Shown here piece after piece: positions 19,921-29,400 of a DNA stretch of 64,000 nucleotides. Where the stretch lies: the NCBI GenBank assembly GCA_963816855.1, contig CAWFMA010000037.1, forward strand, positions 1-64,000. The letters run 5' to 3'. The notes under the pieces are model-generated. The model did no database searches, was not told where the DNA came from, and saw nothing but the letters and a program-made list of their open reading frames with translations. How positions within the stretch are numbered: the first letter of the stretch is position 1; each line of letters begins with the position of its first letter. A program made the position numbers and the translations under genes. This DNA is from DASTFP01 sp963816855 (GTDB taxonomy: Bacteria; Verrucomicrobiota; Verrucomicrobiia; Chthoniobacterales; Terrimicrobiaceae).

Positions 19921-20475
19921 CGCTGCTGCCAGCCTCCGCCGTGGGAAAGGGACGAAACTCGTCGGGTTCGTTGTCCTCGGACCCAATGGCCAGAGGGCTA
20001 AAATCCTCAATCGACTTTACGTCCAGCATCACCTCGTTCGACACGCGGAAAAAATGATCGGGCCACCTGGATGAGAATAGCTATGCGACCTGAAGGCGAA
20101 ACGACATGAGCCAATCCTTCGCTTGGCAGGAGGTTCCCGAAATGGTGCGCGAGTAACCTAAAGTCTATGGAAGCCGCCAGATCGCCCAGCAAAGAGCAAG
20201 AACTAATAGGGCGAAAATGTCAAAGCTCGGCACAACACTGAAAATGGCATTAAGAACTGGCAATCGCCTCACCCCTTTTGATTTCATGATCCCTTCTTTT
20301 TCAGCGTTATCAATTGGAAAGCGCCTGATTGAAGGCTCAGGCGGAATACCAACGAACCCGGCGCAGAGCCGGTCAAAGCCTGGCGGACAGCTAGAGCCGT
20401 GACGATTTCCCTTATCCCGACGCCGGCGTCAGGATAAATCCTGAAGCCGACCGCTGAGCGAAACGCGAAACGCCT
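19921..20475. other. Intergenic, no gene recognised
   Basis: About 550 bp without a convincing frame. Short frames at 20007-20192 (minus) and 20217-20402 (plus) show no family signature. It should hold the promoter of the YciE-like gene at its right end. Confidence 0.4.
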
Positions 20476-21012
20476 GTGAATTCATTACTTACTATGGTTT
20501 CACCAACATTTGAAACCTTGCATGACCTCTACCTCAACGAGCTCCGGGATCTTTACAGCGCGGAGACGCAATTGTTAGACGCTCTGCCAAAAATGGCAGA
20601 AGCAGCCGCTTCCTCGAAACTTAAGGAAGCTTTCACGGGCCACCTCAAGCAGACCGAGGGACACGTTAGAAGGCTGGAGGAGATCTTTGAAGCCTTAGGC
20701 GAGGAACCAAGCGGGGAGACATGCAAAGCAATGCAAGGATTGATCGCTGAGGGCGAGGACTATGTGAAGGCCAGCGGCGAAAGGGATGTGAGGGACGCGG
20801 GGCTTATAGGGGCCGCGCAACGCGTGGAGCATTATGAAATGGCCGGCTACGGCACCACCCGCACCCTCGCGGAGCGATTGGGTGAAAGCGAAGCCGCCGA
20901 AAAACTCCAGGCGACCCTCAACGAGGAAGGGGAAGCGGATCAAAAACTGACCGCCATTGCAGAAGGCGAAGTAAACGCGGAAGCCGCAACTGCGTCACCG
21001 CGCGGCAGGTAA
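20476..21012 (+). CDS. DUF892 ferritin-like protein, YciE/YciF type
   Basis: A 178-residue cytosolic four-helix protein of the DUF892 family. Seen: FETLHDLYLNELRDLYSAET (family opening), HLKQTEGHVRRLEEIFEALG, and IGAAQRVEHYEMAGYGTTRT, which supply the ferritin-like E and E-x-x-H metal ligands. Members are induced by general stress in enterobacteria; a metal site is known but the reaction is not settled. The GTG at 20476 and the ATG at 20494 are both possible starts; the conserved part begins after the second. Its C-terminal extension (about 20 residues, Ala-rich) is longer than usual. Confidence 0.85.
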   Translation: MNSLLTMVSPTFETLHDLYLNELRDLYSAETQLLDALPKMAEAAASSKLKEAFTGHLKQTEGHVRRLEEIFEALGEEPSGETCKAMQGLIAEGEDYVKASGERDVRDAGLIGAAQRVEHYEMAGYGTTRTLAERLGESEAAEKLQATLNEEGEADQKLTAIAEGEVNAEAATASPRGR

Positions 21013-21135
21013 GAGACGAGGGACGCCTCGCGGCGTGCCTTTTTCCTCGAAAACGCGCGCCTCTCAGCAAGGTGACCTGCCAAATTTCCTTGGGATCCGA
21101 TGTGGGATCCCAAGGGACCTGCGGTCCAGGATCTA

Positions 21136-21428
21136 GAGGTGATGGGACACACCGTCTTGATCGCCCGAAAGAAGCAGGAAGGTCTGAAAAGATCTCTGCC
21201 GCGGAGTGACGTGCTCCGGCTATCAGTCTTCCGGACGGCAACGGGTGGGAACTGATCGAGGAAATGAGAAAGTCGCCGCGCCCATCTTGGGTGATCGCCA
21301 TGAGCGGGTACGGAATGCCCAACCGATCGGGACAGAAGCGCGGAGACTGATTCCAACGTCACTTGATCAAGCCCATTTCGACGAAAGAGCTGGATATCGT
21401 GTTGGAAGATGCGGTCGCGCAACGTTAA
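21136..21428 (+). pseudogene. Response-regulator receiver domain remnant
   Basis: Sequence from about 21136 reads LEVMGHTVLIA, and then, in shifted frames, LPDGNGWELIEEMRKSP (the loop after the phospho-acceptor strand), WVIAMSGYGM (S/T switch strand) and HLIKPISTKELDIVLEDAVA with TAA at 21426-21428 (the KP motif). This is the order of a receiver domain, typically the C-terminal domain of a hybrid histidine kinase. The acceptor Asp region is damaged and the kinase part is absent: there is no room for it before the YciE-like gene. Non-functional remnant. Confidence 0.65.
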
Positions 21429-21836
21429 AGGGAACTCTTCTGCTCACCTCAATTGGATCGAAGGCAGGTATCGAAGCGGTCCGGCCGAGGGAGGGCAGTA
21501 GCCCGTTTTATCTAACGTTCTTCACGCTGACAAGCGGGCTACCATTGCCCTTAACAGTGCCAATATACCATGGATGTGCGCCAAATCAACGGGGTATCCG
21601 GTGCAATGCGTTCGGACCACCATCCTGCGAGTTCAATAGGCACGCTGGGATTGCACCTCAGGCTGCGAGCAAGCCAGGACCGGGAGACGCAGAGAATAGC
21701 GCAATCCGCAGCCAGGAACAACCTCCTGAGCACGACCAATCCGCCGGCCAGCAACTGATCGGCCGGATGGTCGGCCATTCGAAAGCGAGTGCCGGTCACG
21801 GCCGCTTCCGTCCTGACAAAGCAGCTTTGATCGACT
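21429..21836. other. Intergenic, no gene recognised
   Basis: About 400 bp between the receiver remnant and the alpha-galactosidase stop. Frames at 21551-21799 (minus) and 21570-21758 (plus) have no recognisable content. Confidence 0.4.
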
Positions 21837-23996
21837 CTATTCCCGCCGCTTCGCCTTCTCGAATTTAAAGAGCCGCGCGGAATATTCTTCCGGCAGCGTG
21901 ATGACCGCCTTCCTATTTGAGCAGCCGAATCTCGGAGGCCGAGCTCGTGGATAGATGCATTCGAGTGTCTGCTCTTTTGTTCCCGGCGGCAGGCCGAGGG
22001 TTAATTTCGGTTTGCCACCGTGAAACCGCCAGACCGCAAGGTAGCCTCTGGAGCCGCAAACGAGCCCGAACGCAGCCCATTCATCGCCAAAACGCGGCAA
22101 ACCGAGCGGCCAGAAGGGAATCCCTGCGGGAATGTCCGAGCGAATGGCCTTGTAGAGCGAGATGCCTTCCCTCACGAGATCCAGGCAGCGGTCGGAAATC
22201 TCATCGAGCCGTCCGCTCTGGTGAATGCGGAGAAGCATGCCGCTCACCATGTTGAAAATCGTTTCCTCTTCGCTCGAATTCTTCACGGGGTAACTCCACA
22301 CCGCGGCCTGTTCCGGCGTGACCGCGGACGCGCAGGCGGCGGCGATGACCGCATTGAGGCGAAAGTCGGTTTGGTCCGAGACCGATTGAATACTATGAAC
22401 CGATAACTGGGCGTAGTCCATCCTGAGACCACCGCTGGAACAGTTCTCGATGACAAGATCAGGATGGCGGTCAAAGACTTCCTGAATCCAGCGCAGATAA
22501 GCGCGATTGTGTCCCAACAGGCCGTCGCCAGGGGCATCGGCCTGGAAATCCGTTCCCGGTCCAGGGTTGATATTGTAGTCGATTTTCAGATATCCGACGC
22601 CAAACTCTTGAACAAGGCGCTCAATGACCTGGTCGGCATGCGCGCGGACTTCCGGATTTCGAAAATCGAGCTGATAGCGCCCGTGGTCTATGACTCTCGT
22701 TCCATTGCGCAAGAAGAACCAACTGTCCGGCAGTTCTTTCCCCAAAGGGCAACTGATCCCGATCACCTCGATCTCGAGCCAAAGTCCGGGAATCATCCCT
22801 TTTGCACGGATCCGTTGAAGAACCTCCGCGAGACCCGACGGAAATCTCGTCACCGAAGCCTGCCACAAACCGACCGATTCCCACCATGTTTCGCCAATTT
22901 CCGCGTACCAGCCCGCATCGATAACAAAATATTCCGCTCCCGCCTCAGCCGCGCTCTCTATGAGCGGGAGTAGAGATTTCGCGGTGGGATTGCCCCAAAG
23001 GCAATTCATGTAGTCGTTGAAGATCACCGGGAGGCGCTCCATGTCCGTATGCGGTCGCCGCATTCGCCTTCTGGCAGCAGTCAAGGCTGCCAAGGCCTGC
23101 TGAAAGCTGCCGCCGACCCTCGCGAAAGTCACCGGCACTGATACAAATTTTTCGCCCTTGGTCAGTCTCTTGCTCCAATGACCTTCCCGATAGGTTGGTC
23201 CTGAGACACGTAAGATCAGCTCATGCCCTATATCGCTAACCTCCCAGTGCCAGGAGCCGTTGTGCTCAATCTGCCAGCAAAATGTCGTCCGCGTCTCCGT
23301 GTTTTCCAGCGCGCCCATGGGGAGGTGTTCGAGTGTCGACCAGCCTCCCTGATTGGAGACGGAGACGCGATTAAGCGAAAAACCGCTTCCCTCTGCGGGG
23401 CCATAGGCGGCACTCAGCCCGAAATCACGCAATTTTCCGGAACGCCACTGACATTCGGCGCACCAGGAATTGTCGGCGACGTGGAGACGCATTTTGTCTT
23501 GCCACGAGCCGACTCCGCCCAGCGAAAGGCCAAATAATGCCAGCGAACTGACGAACTCGAGGCAGATCTCTTCGTCTCCCTCGTATTCGACCGATGTCCA
23601 GGTGCGGCAGACGGGAAGCGCTCTCAAGAATTGAAAATGCGAGCTGACGATCAATCCCGCCCCGCCCTGCCAGACCACCCAAATAGGACCCAGGGCGTTT
23701 TGGAAACGCGAGTGATCCAAGTAGCGAAGCGAGCCAGCGGGATTGGTTCCCGTGTACTTGTTGCCATGGTGGTCGTCCTGGTTGAAACCAGTGGCCTGAA
23801 TCTCCGCCAATCGCGCCCACCGCGTTTGCGATCGCGGAAGGCTGGCTTTCTCGGTGAGAAGACTTACCGGCTCATCCGGAGAAGCAATCAGCTGAAGCTT
23901 TAGATTGCTCGTTCCGATTTCGAAGGCGCGTCGGCGTAGCATGACCAATTGGATTGACGAATGGCGTCTGGTATTCGGTTTACGTACGATCCGCAC
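21837..23996 (-). CDS. GH36 alpha-galactosidase
   Basis: A 719-residue clan GH-D glycoside hydrolase that would remove terminal alpha-galactose from raffinose-type sugars or galactomannan. An N-terminal beta-supersandwich precedes a TIM barrel with PVIFNDYMNCLWGNPTAKSL, YFVIDAGWYAEIGETWWESV, GLWLEIEVIG, the nucleophile strand GVGYLKIDYNINPG (Asp in KID), VIENCSSGGLRMDYAQL and the acid/base SVSDQTD. A short C-terminal domain ends at 21837. No signal peptide is seen, so it is probably cytosolic, acting on imported oligosaccharides. The more likely start is the ATG at 23942 (MLRRRAFEIG), since the first 18 residues look non-native. It fits the sugar transporter and GH51 gene to its left. Confidence 0.9.
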   Translation of the reverse strand: MRIVRKPNTRRHSSIQLVMLRRRAFEIGTSNLKLQLIASPDEPVSLLTEKASLPRSQTRWARLAEIQATGFNQDDHHGNKYTGTNPAGSLRYLDHSRFQNALGPIWVVWQGGAGLIVSSHFQFLRALPVCRTWTSVEYEGDEEICLEFVSSLALFGLSLGGVGSWQDKMRLHVADNSWCAECQWRSGKLRDFGLSAAYGPAEGSGFSLNRVSVSNQGGWSTLEHLPMGALENTETRTTFCWQIEHNGSWHWEVSDIGHELILRVSGPTYREGHWSKRLTKGEKFVSVPVTFARVGGSFQQALAALTAARRRMRRPHTDMERLPVIFNDYMNCLWGNPTAKSLLPLIESAAEAGAEYFVIDAGWYAEIGETWWESVGLWQASVTRFPSGLAEVLQRIRAKGMIPGLWLEIEVIGISCPLGKELPDSWFFLRNGTRVIDHGRYQLDFRNPEVRAHADQVIERLVQEFGVGYLKIDYNINPGPGTDFQADAPGDGLLGHNRAYLRWIQEVFDRHPDLVIENCSSGGLRMDYAQLSVHSIQSVSDQTDFRLNAVIAAACASAVTPEQAAVWSYPVKNSSEEETIFNMVSGMLLRIHQSGRLDEISDRCLDLVREGISLYKAIRSDIPAGIPFWPLGLPRFGDEWAAFGLVCGSRGYLAVWRFHGGKPKLTLGLPPGTKEQTLECIYPRARPPRFGCSNRKAVITLPEEYSARLFKFEKAKRRE

Positions 23997-24035
23997 GAAA
24001 ATTCTCCGACGTTAGAGTAATGTTTTACCCTGATC

Positions 24036-24716
24036 ATGAGTGTTACCGTCTATCAACTCGAACACAGCCCCTACTGCATTCCGATCACCCGCGCCCTTGC
24101 GGCTCTGGGCGTAACGTTTGCCACCAGGAATGTTTCCAACGCGGACCGGCGCGAAGTTATCGAAATTACCGGCGGTTCCTACTACCAGGTGCCGGTGATC
24201 TCCCACGATGGCCAAGTTATTTTTGAATCGTCACCATCCTCGCTCGACGTCGCGCGGTATGTGGACACCAGGTGGGCCGGCGGGCGTCTGTTTCCCTCCG
24301 AGTGGGAGGGTCTGCAGGGCATCGTCGTCCCGCATATCGAGGACAATGTCGAAAGCGTTACCTTCCGGCTCGTTGATCCCTCATACCTTCGCGATATCAG
24401 CGATGCCACGGAGCGCGCCATGATCCGGCGCCATAAGGAAAGGAAGTTCGGCCAGGGGTGTGAGGAACGATGGGAAAAGGAGCGGCCTTCTCTGGAGGCC
24501 GAAGCGGAGCGACTCCTCAAACCGTTCGATCTCGCGCTCGCAGCGAAACCGTTTCTTTTCGGCGATCGTCCAATCTACAGCGACTTTGCGCTCTTCGGAG
24601 TCCTCGGCAATCTCACCTACCGTCGCTACAACGCGGTCCCCTCTTCGCTTCCAAACTTGGCAAATTGGTTCGAAGGGATGCGGACGTTCCAGTTTAAGTT
24701 CAACGGCGGGAACTGA
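24036..24716 (+). CDS. Glutathione S-transferase-like protein
   Basis: A 226-residue protein with a thioredoxin-fold N-terminus (VTVYQLEHSPYCIPITRALA, where SPYC is the N-cap motif, then YYQVPVISHDGQVIFESS, the cis-Pro strand and the SNAIL/TRAIL-like loop) and an all-helical C-terminal half (KPFLFGDRPIYSDFALFGVLG, the N-capping box of GSTs). The family conjugates or reduces electrophiles with glutathione; the substrate is not predictable. Cytosolic. Stand-alone gene. Confidence 0.85.
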   Translation: MSVTVYQLEHSPYCIPITRALAALGVTFATRNVSNADRREVIEITGGSYYQVPVISHDGQVIFESSPSSLDVARYVDTRWAGGRLFPSEWEGLQGIVVPHIEDNVESVTFRLVDPSYLRDISDATERAMIRRHKERKFGQGCEERWEKERPSLEAEAERLLKPFDLALAAKPFLFGDRPIYSDFALFGVLGNLTYRRYNAVPSSLPNLANWFEGMRTFQFKFNGGN

Positions 24717-25119
24717 TCGCCCGAGAAAAGGATTTCTGTCCGCGATGCCCAATCCGCCGCCGGGAACTGCGTTCAGGTGATGTTCACCGCGAAGACGTCT
24801 TCGGATTTCACCCCGCCAAAAGGATCTTCGGCGAGCCCCCGCATTGAGTGTCGCGACCCATTTCCGTAGGCGTCGCTCTCTCGATCTGATCGCCAAACTT
24901 TCCCGGCGGCGTTTCCAGAAGCCTCTTGAGGAAGTCGACAGAAATGTCGCGCAAAGGGGCATCCCCGCCCAAAATAGGAGTGTGCAAAAGCTGGCATTTT
25001 GCGCCCGCCCTGAGTCACGGATCGATCCGGAAACCGGCCGCTTGCGAACGGGAAATTGCCCCGTTTTTAAGCTAAGTCGCCTAGTCAAATCAGGTTACGG
25101 CGAATTTGCCGAAGAGGAT
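24717..25119. other. Intergenic, possible coding remnant
   Basis: About 400 bp. The minus strand around 24800-25010 keeps two overlapping frames open (one reads LLHTPILGGDAPLRDISVDF, the other ends DPFGGVKSEDVFAVNIT), which looks like a broken gene end, but I cannot name the family. Right of it the sequence turns AT-rich toward the nrdB promoter. Confidence 0.35.
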
Positions 25120-25124
25120 ATCTA

Positions 25125-25170
25125 CCACAACATATTGTGTTATCTGAAAAATAACCTACAATATATAGAT
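25125..25170 (+). promoter_or_regulatory. Two NrdR-box-like sites and promoter of nrdBA
   Basis: Two 16 bp near-palindromes, CCACAACATATTGTGT (25125-25140) and CCTACAATATATAGAT (25155-25170), are set 30 bp apart, close to the three helical turns usual for paired NrdR boxes upstream of ribonucleotide reductase genes. A possible promoter is built into them: TTGTGT (25135-25140) and TACAAT (25157-25162), 16 bp apart. NrdR is an ATP/dATP-sensing repressor; its gene is not in the window. Site resemblance is seen; binding is inferred. Confidence 0.6.
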
Positions 25171-25244
25171 TCTTTTATTGACGTTCCTCTCCTGATCTTG
25201 GAGAGTTGAAGCATCGCTGACAGGAAGGCAACAAGGGAAAAGGT

Positions 25245-26378
25245 TTGGCACCATTAGAGCGCCCCCGCAACAGAGAAAAATCACCGAAGATGCCGACAAC
25301 AAGGATTACGCTTGGAGATCGCCAATTTGACCTCGATCGGGACAAGGCCGAAGCGGCCTACGCCGCGAAACGAGTCATCAACGGGAGACAAACAATGTTC
25401 TTCAACATTCTGCCCCTCAGGTACCAGTGGGCCTACAGCCTTTACAAAACGATGAAGGCGAATCACTGGGAGCCGGAGGATATCCAGATGCAGAAGGATT
25501 GTGAGCAATGGCGCGGTCATACCGGCATTGCGGATATCGAGCGCTGGATCATCAAGATGGGCATCGGCTACTTTTCAGCCGCGGAAGGGATCGTCGGGGA
25601 TAATATCCTTCACGTGGTGCGGGAGGTGGTCACCGCTCCGGAGCTCAAACTTGTCCTGGGCCGGCACGCTCACGAAGAGAACATTCATGCGGACAGCCTC
25701 GTTTATATGATCAGTTCGCTGGGAATCAATCCGCACGAGTGCGAAGCGATGTTTGAAGACATTGCGACAATCAAGGAGAAAACCGATTTCGTGGTGAATA
25801 ACAGCCGCCGGCTGCGCCGCGACATCGATCTCACGCGGACCGAGAACAAGCAGGCCCTGGCGAAGAACATCTTTCTTTTCGGGCAATGCATGGAAGGTAC
25901 GCAATTCTACGGCCTTTTCGGCATGGTGCTGGCGCTCTACCGGCAGAACAAATTCCCGGGTATCGGCCAGATGTTTCGCTATACCTTGCGGGATGAATCA
26001 AATCACATCGAACTCTTTCGCAAGCTGTTCATCGAGTTGGTTGATGAAAATCCGGATGTTTGGACAGAGAGATTCCGCGAGGATTTGCGGGCCACCATGG
26101 CCGAGGCGGTGCGCCTGGAAAAGCGATTCATCAAGGATTGTCTGCCGGTGCACGCAGTCGGCCTGACGGCAGACGAATTCCTTGCCTACATCGACTACAT
26201 CGGCGACCGGAGGCTCGAAGGCGTGGGACTGCGGCCGCTCAACGGCCCCGGTGCGAATCCGCTGCCTTGGCTCGCCGAATTGATGGACATGATGAAGGAA
26301 GCGAATTTCTTCGAATCCAAAGTCACCGAATACCAGAAAAAATCCTCTCTCATCCCGGTGTCCGACGATGAGCTCTAG
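25245..26378 (+). CDS. nrdB: Ribonucleotide reductase small subunit, class Ic-like
   Basis: The radical-generating subunit that, with NrdA, reduces ribonucleoside diphosphates. It is a ferritin-like helical bundle of 377 residues. Metal ligands can be assigned: E114 (SAAEGIV), E145 and H148 (HEENIH), E217 (QCMEGTQ), E251 and H254 (DESNHIE). The position that carries the radical Tyr in class Ia (four residues after the first His) is Leu152, not Tyr; Chlamydia has Phe there and likewise a Glu instead of the first Asp ligand. So a Mn/Fe class Ic-like cofactor without a tyrosyl radical is likely. The start may be TTG 25245 (AAGG close by) or ATG 25290, after which the conserved part begins. nrdA follows 39 bp later. 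Confidence 0.93.
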   Translation: MAPLERPRNREKSPKMPTTRITLGDRQFDLDRDKAEAAYAAKRVINGRQTMFFNILPLRYQWAYSLYKTMKANHWEPEDIQMQKDCEQWRGHTGIADIERWIIKMGIGYFSAAEGIVGDNILHVVREVVTAPELKLVLGRHAHEENIHADSLVYMISSLGINPHECEAMFEDIATIKEKTDFVVNNSRRLRRDIDLTRTENKQALAKNIFLFGQCMEGTQFYGLFGMVLALYRQNKFPGIGQMFRYTLRDESNHIELFRKLFIELVDENPDVWTERFREDLRATMAEAVRLEKRFIKDCLPVHAVGLTADEFLAYIDYIGDRRLEGVGLRPLNGPGANPLPWLAELMDMMKEANFFESKVTEYQKKSSLIPVSDDEL

Positions 26379-26417
26379 CGCTTTTCAGACGAACATCGAA
26401 ACTTCAAAAAAACTCCC

Positions 26418-29400
26418 ATGCTCCGTCACATCTCACTCGAGGAAGACCTCGCGCTGAAGCGCCTGGCCACTACGCCGCTTGACCAAAAACCGGGCTTCGC
26501 TTGGAGGGAGGCGCTCGGCGATTCGTCGCTGGAGACTTCGCTTCCCGGGATCATCGTCATGCGTGGCAAAGGGGACGAGCGGCAGTTTAATCTCGCCGAC
26601 GTGGCGGACGAAATCGGCGCCGCCCTGACCGACCTCCTCCTCTCACGCGAGGAGAAAAACATTTTCAACGAAGAGAATCGCGCGTTCGTGGCGAACGTGG
26701 CTCACTCCGTTGCCACCAGGCTTCTCGACCACATCCGGGAGGGCCATGGCCTCAAATTGTCTGAATACGATCTCTCGCTGCTGATTGAAAAAGCTCTCAT
26801 TGAAAATGACGCGCACGACGTTGCCAAAAGCCTCGTTTTCAAACGGTCCGTCAAGGTTTCCGGCCAGTCCCCAGAAACCCCGGGCGGCCCGGAAATTTCG
26901 CCCCCTTTGCTCGTTCGCCTGATCCGCCGCAACGGTGCGGTCGTGCCTTGGAATGAAAGCAAAATCGAAATCGCGTGCCGGAAGGCGTTTCTGACCACCA
27001 AAGAGGATGCCGAGAGCGCCATCAAGATCGCGCGCGCGGTGACGGCCCGCGTGCGACGCGGGGATCGCGCCTTCGTTCATATTGAGGACGTGCAAGATAT
27101 GGTTCAGGAGGAGTTGATGCGGCAGGGGTTTTTCAAGGTTGCCGAGAGCTACATCCTCTACCGGGCGCAGCGTGCCCGCCAGCGCGAGGAAGCGGCCCAG
27201 CCGGTGCCGGATGCCGAACAGGAGTCCTTGGTGGTCGTCCGCGGCAAAAATGGGGAAAGTGTCTTTTGGGACGGGAGCGAACTAAAACGCCGCATTCAGT
27301 TCGCGGTCATCGGGCTGGATCTTTGCCTGGATGAGCACCGCATCGAGCGGGAGCTTCGGCGTTCCATCGGCGCGGAAATCAGCGAGGAGGGCCTCCGCAG
27401 CACCATTATTCTGAATGCCAGGTCGCTCCTCGAGAAGGACGCAGACTTCGCCAAGTTTGCCGGACGGATTCTTCTCTCCTATATCTACGAAGAGGTGCTC
27501 GACTGGAGCATCATGCGGGACGGCCTCGAGGGCCTTAAGGAAGCGCATCGCCGGGCATTCAAGAGTTATCTTCGGCACGGGGTGGCGATAGAACGCCTCA
27601 GCCCCAAGCTGCTCCAGTACGATATCGAGAAGCTCGCCGAAGCGCTCGATCCTTCGGCCGATCTCGACTTCGAATACCTGGGCATTCAAACCTTGTACGA
27701 CCGTTACCTCATCGTCGACAAGACCCGCCAAAAAGCCCGCCGGATCGAAACGCCGCAATTTTTCTGGATACGCGTGGCCATGGGTCTTTTTGTGCAGGAG
27801 CCGAAGGACCGGGAAGCGTGGGTCATCCGCCTTTACAATCTCTACAAATCCCGGCGCTTCTGCTCCAGCACCCCCACCCTCTTCAACTCGGGGACGCCCC
27901 ACAGCCAGCTCTCGAGCTGCTACCTTTACAAGGTCGATGACAATATCGAGAGCATCATGCTCCGTGGGATTGCGGAAAATGCCTTTCTTTCCAAGTGGGC
28001 CGGCGGGCTGGGCGGCTCGTGGACCGCGGTCCGCGGCACGGGAAGCTATATCAAGGGCACAAATGGCGAGAGCCAGGGAGTCATTCCTTTTCTCAAGCTT
28101 CACAACGACCAACTCGTGGCCGTCAACCAGGGCGGAAAGCGCAGGGGTTCCGGCTGTGCTTACCTGGAAACCTGGCACAACGACATCGAGGACTTTCTGA
28201 AACTGCGCATCAACACCGGCGACGAGCGCCGGCGCACTCACGATCTGAATACCGCCAATTGGGTTCCCGACCTTTTCATGAAGCGGATGGAAGCCCGGGA
28301 AGACTGGACGCTGTTCCGATCGAGCGAAGTTCCGGATCTGCACGACGCCTATGGACGCAAGTTCGAAGAGCGTTACACCCACTACGAGCGGCTGGCGAAA
28401 GAAGGCAAGATCTACGGGCGCTCGATTCCGGCGATCGATCTTTGGAAGGAAATGCTCAAGGCGCTCTTTGAAACCGGTCATCCCTGGCTGACTTTCAAGG
28501 ATCCTTGCAACCTGCGCTCTCCGCAGGACCATGCGGGCGTCATCCACTCCTCGAATCTTTGCACGGAAATTACTCTCAACAGCAGCGAGCAGGAGACCGC
28601 GGTTTGCAATCTCGGCTCGCTGGTCCTCGACACCCATCTGCTTGACGACGGGTCGCTTGATTTTGAGACGCTTCGGGAGACGGTCACCGTGGCCGTTCGC
28701 GCCCTTGATAACGTCATAGATATTAATTTCTATCCAACGGAGGCGGCCAAGCGCGCGAATATGCGCCACCGTCCGGTCGGTCTCGGCGTGATGGGCCTTC
28801 AGAATGCCCTCTTCAAAAAGGGGATCAGTTTCGCCGGGGAGGAAGCCGTGGAATTCAACGACGAGTTCATGGAGGCGGTGGCTTACTGCGCCTACGCCGC
28901 CTCAAGCGATCTCGCCGCCGAGCGCGGGGCTTATTCAACCTATCGCGGTTCCAAGTGGGATCGCGGACTCCTTCCGCAGGATACCATCGATCTCCTCGAA
29001 AAGGAACGCGGAATCAAGATTGACGTGCCGCGCGGCGGCCGCATGAACTGGAATCCGGTCCGGGACAAGATTGCCCGACAAGGCATGCGCAACTCGAACG
29101 TGCTGGCCATAGCGCCGACCGCGACGATTTCCAACATTATGGGCACCACGCCCTGCATCGAGCCGAACTACAAGAATCTTTATGCAAAATCGAACCTGTC
29201 CGGGGACTTTGTCGTGCTCAACCGGGCCCTGGTTCTTGATTTGAAAAAGGAGGGGCTCTGGAACGAGGAAATGGTGAGCCAGCTCAAATACTTCGACGGT
29301 GACCTGACGGACATCGACGCCATTCCCGAGCGCCTCAAGCAGAAACACTCCACGGTGTTTTCGGTGGGCTACAACGCCATCATCGACGCGGCGGCTCGCC

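Noticed and set aside
24381..25088. 235-codon minus-strand frame overlapping the GST gene
   Set aside because: Mostly antisense to the GST gene and Arg-rich; only its first part might be a remnant, not a gene.
27282..28769. 495-codon open frame antisense to nrdA
   Set aside because: High-GC mirror of a strongly conserved gene; no recognisable domain and the sense strand is unmistakable.
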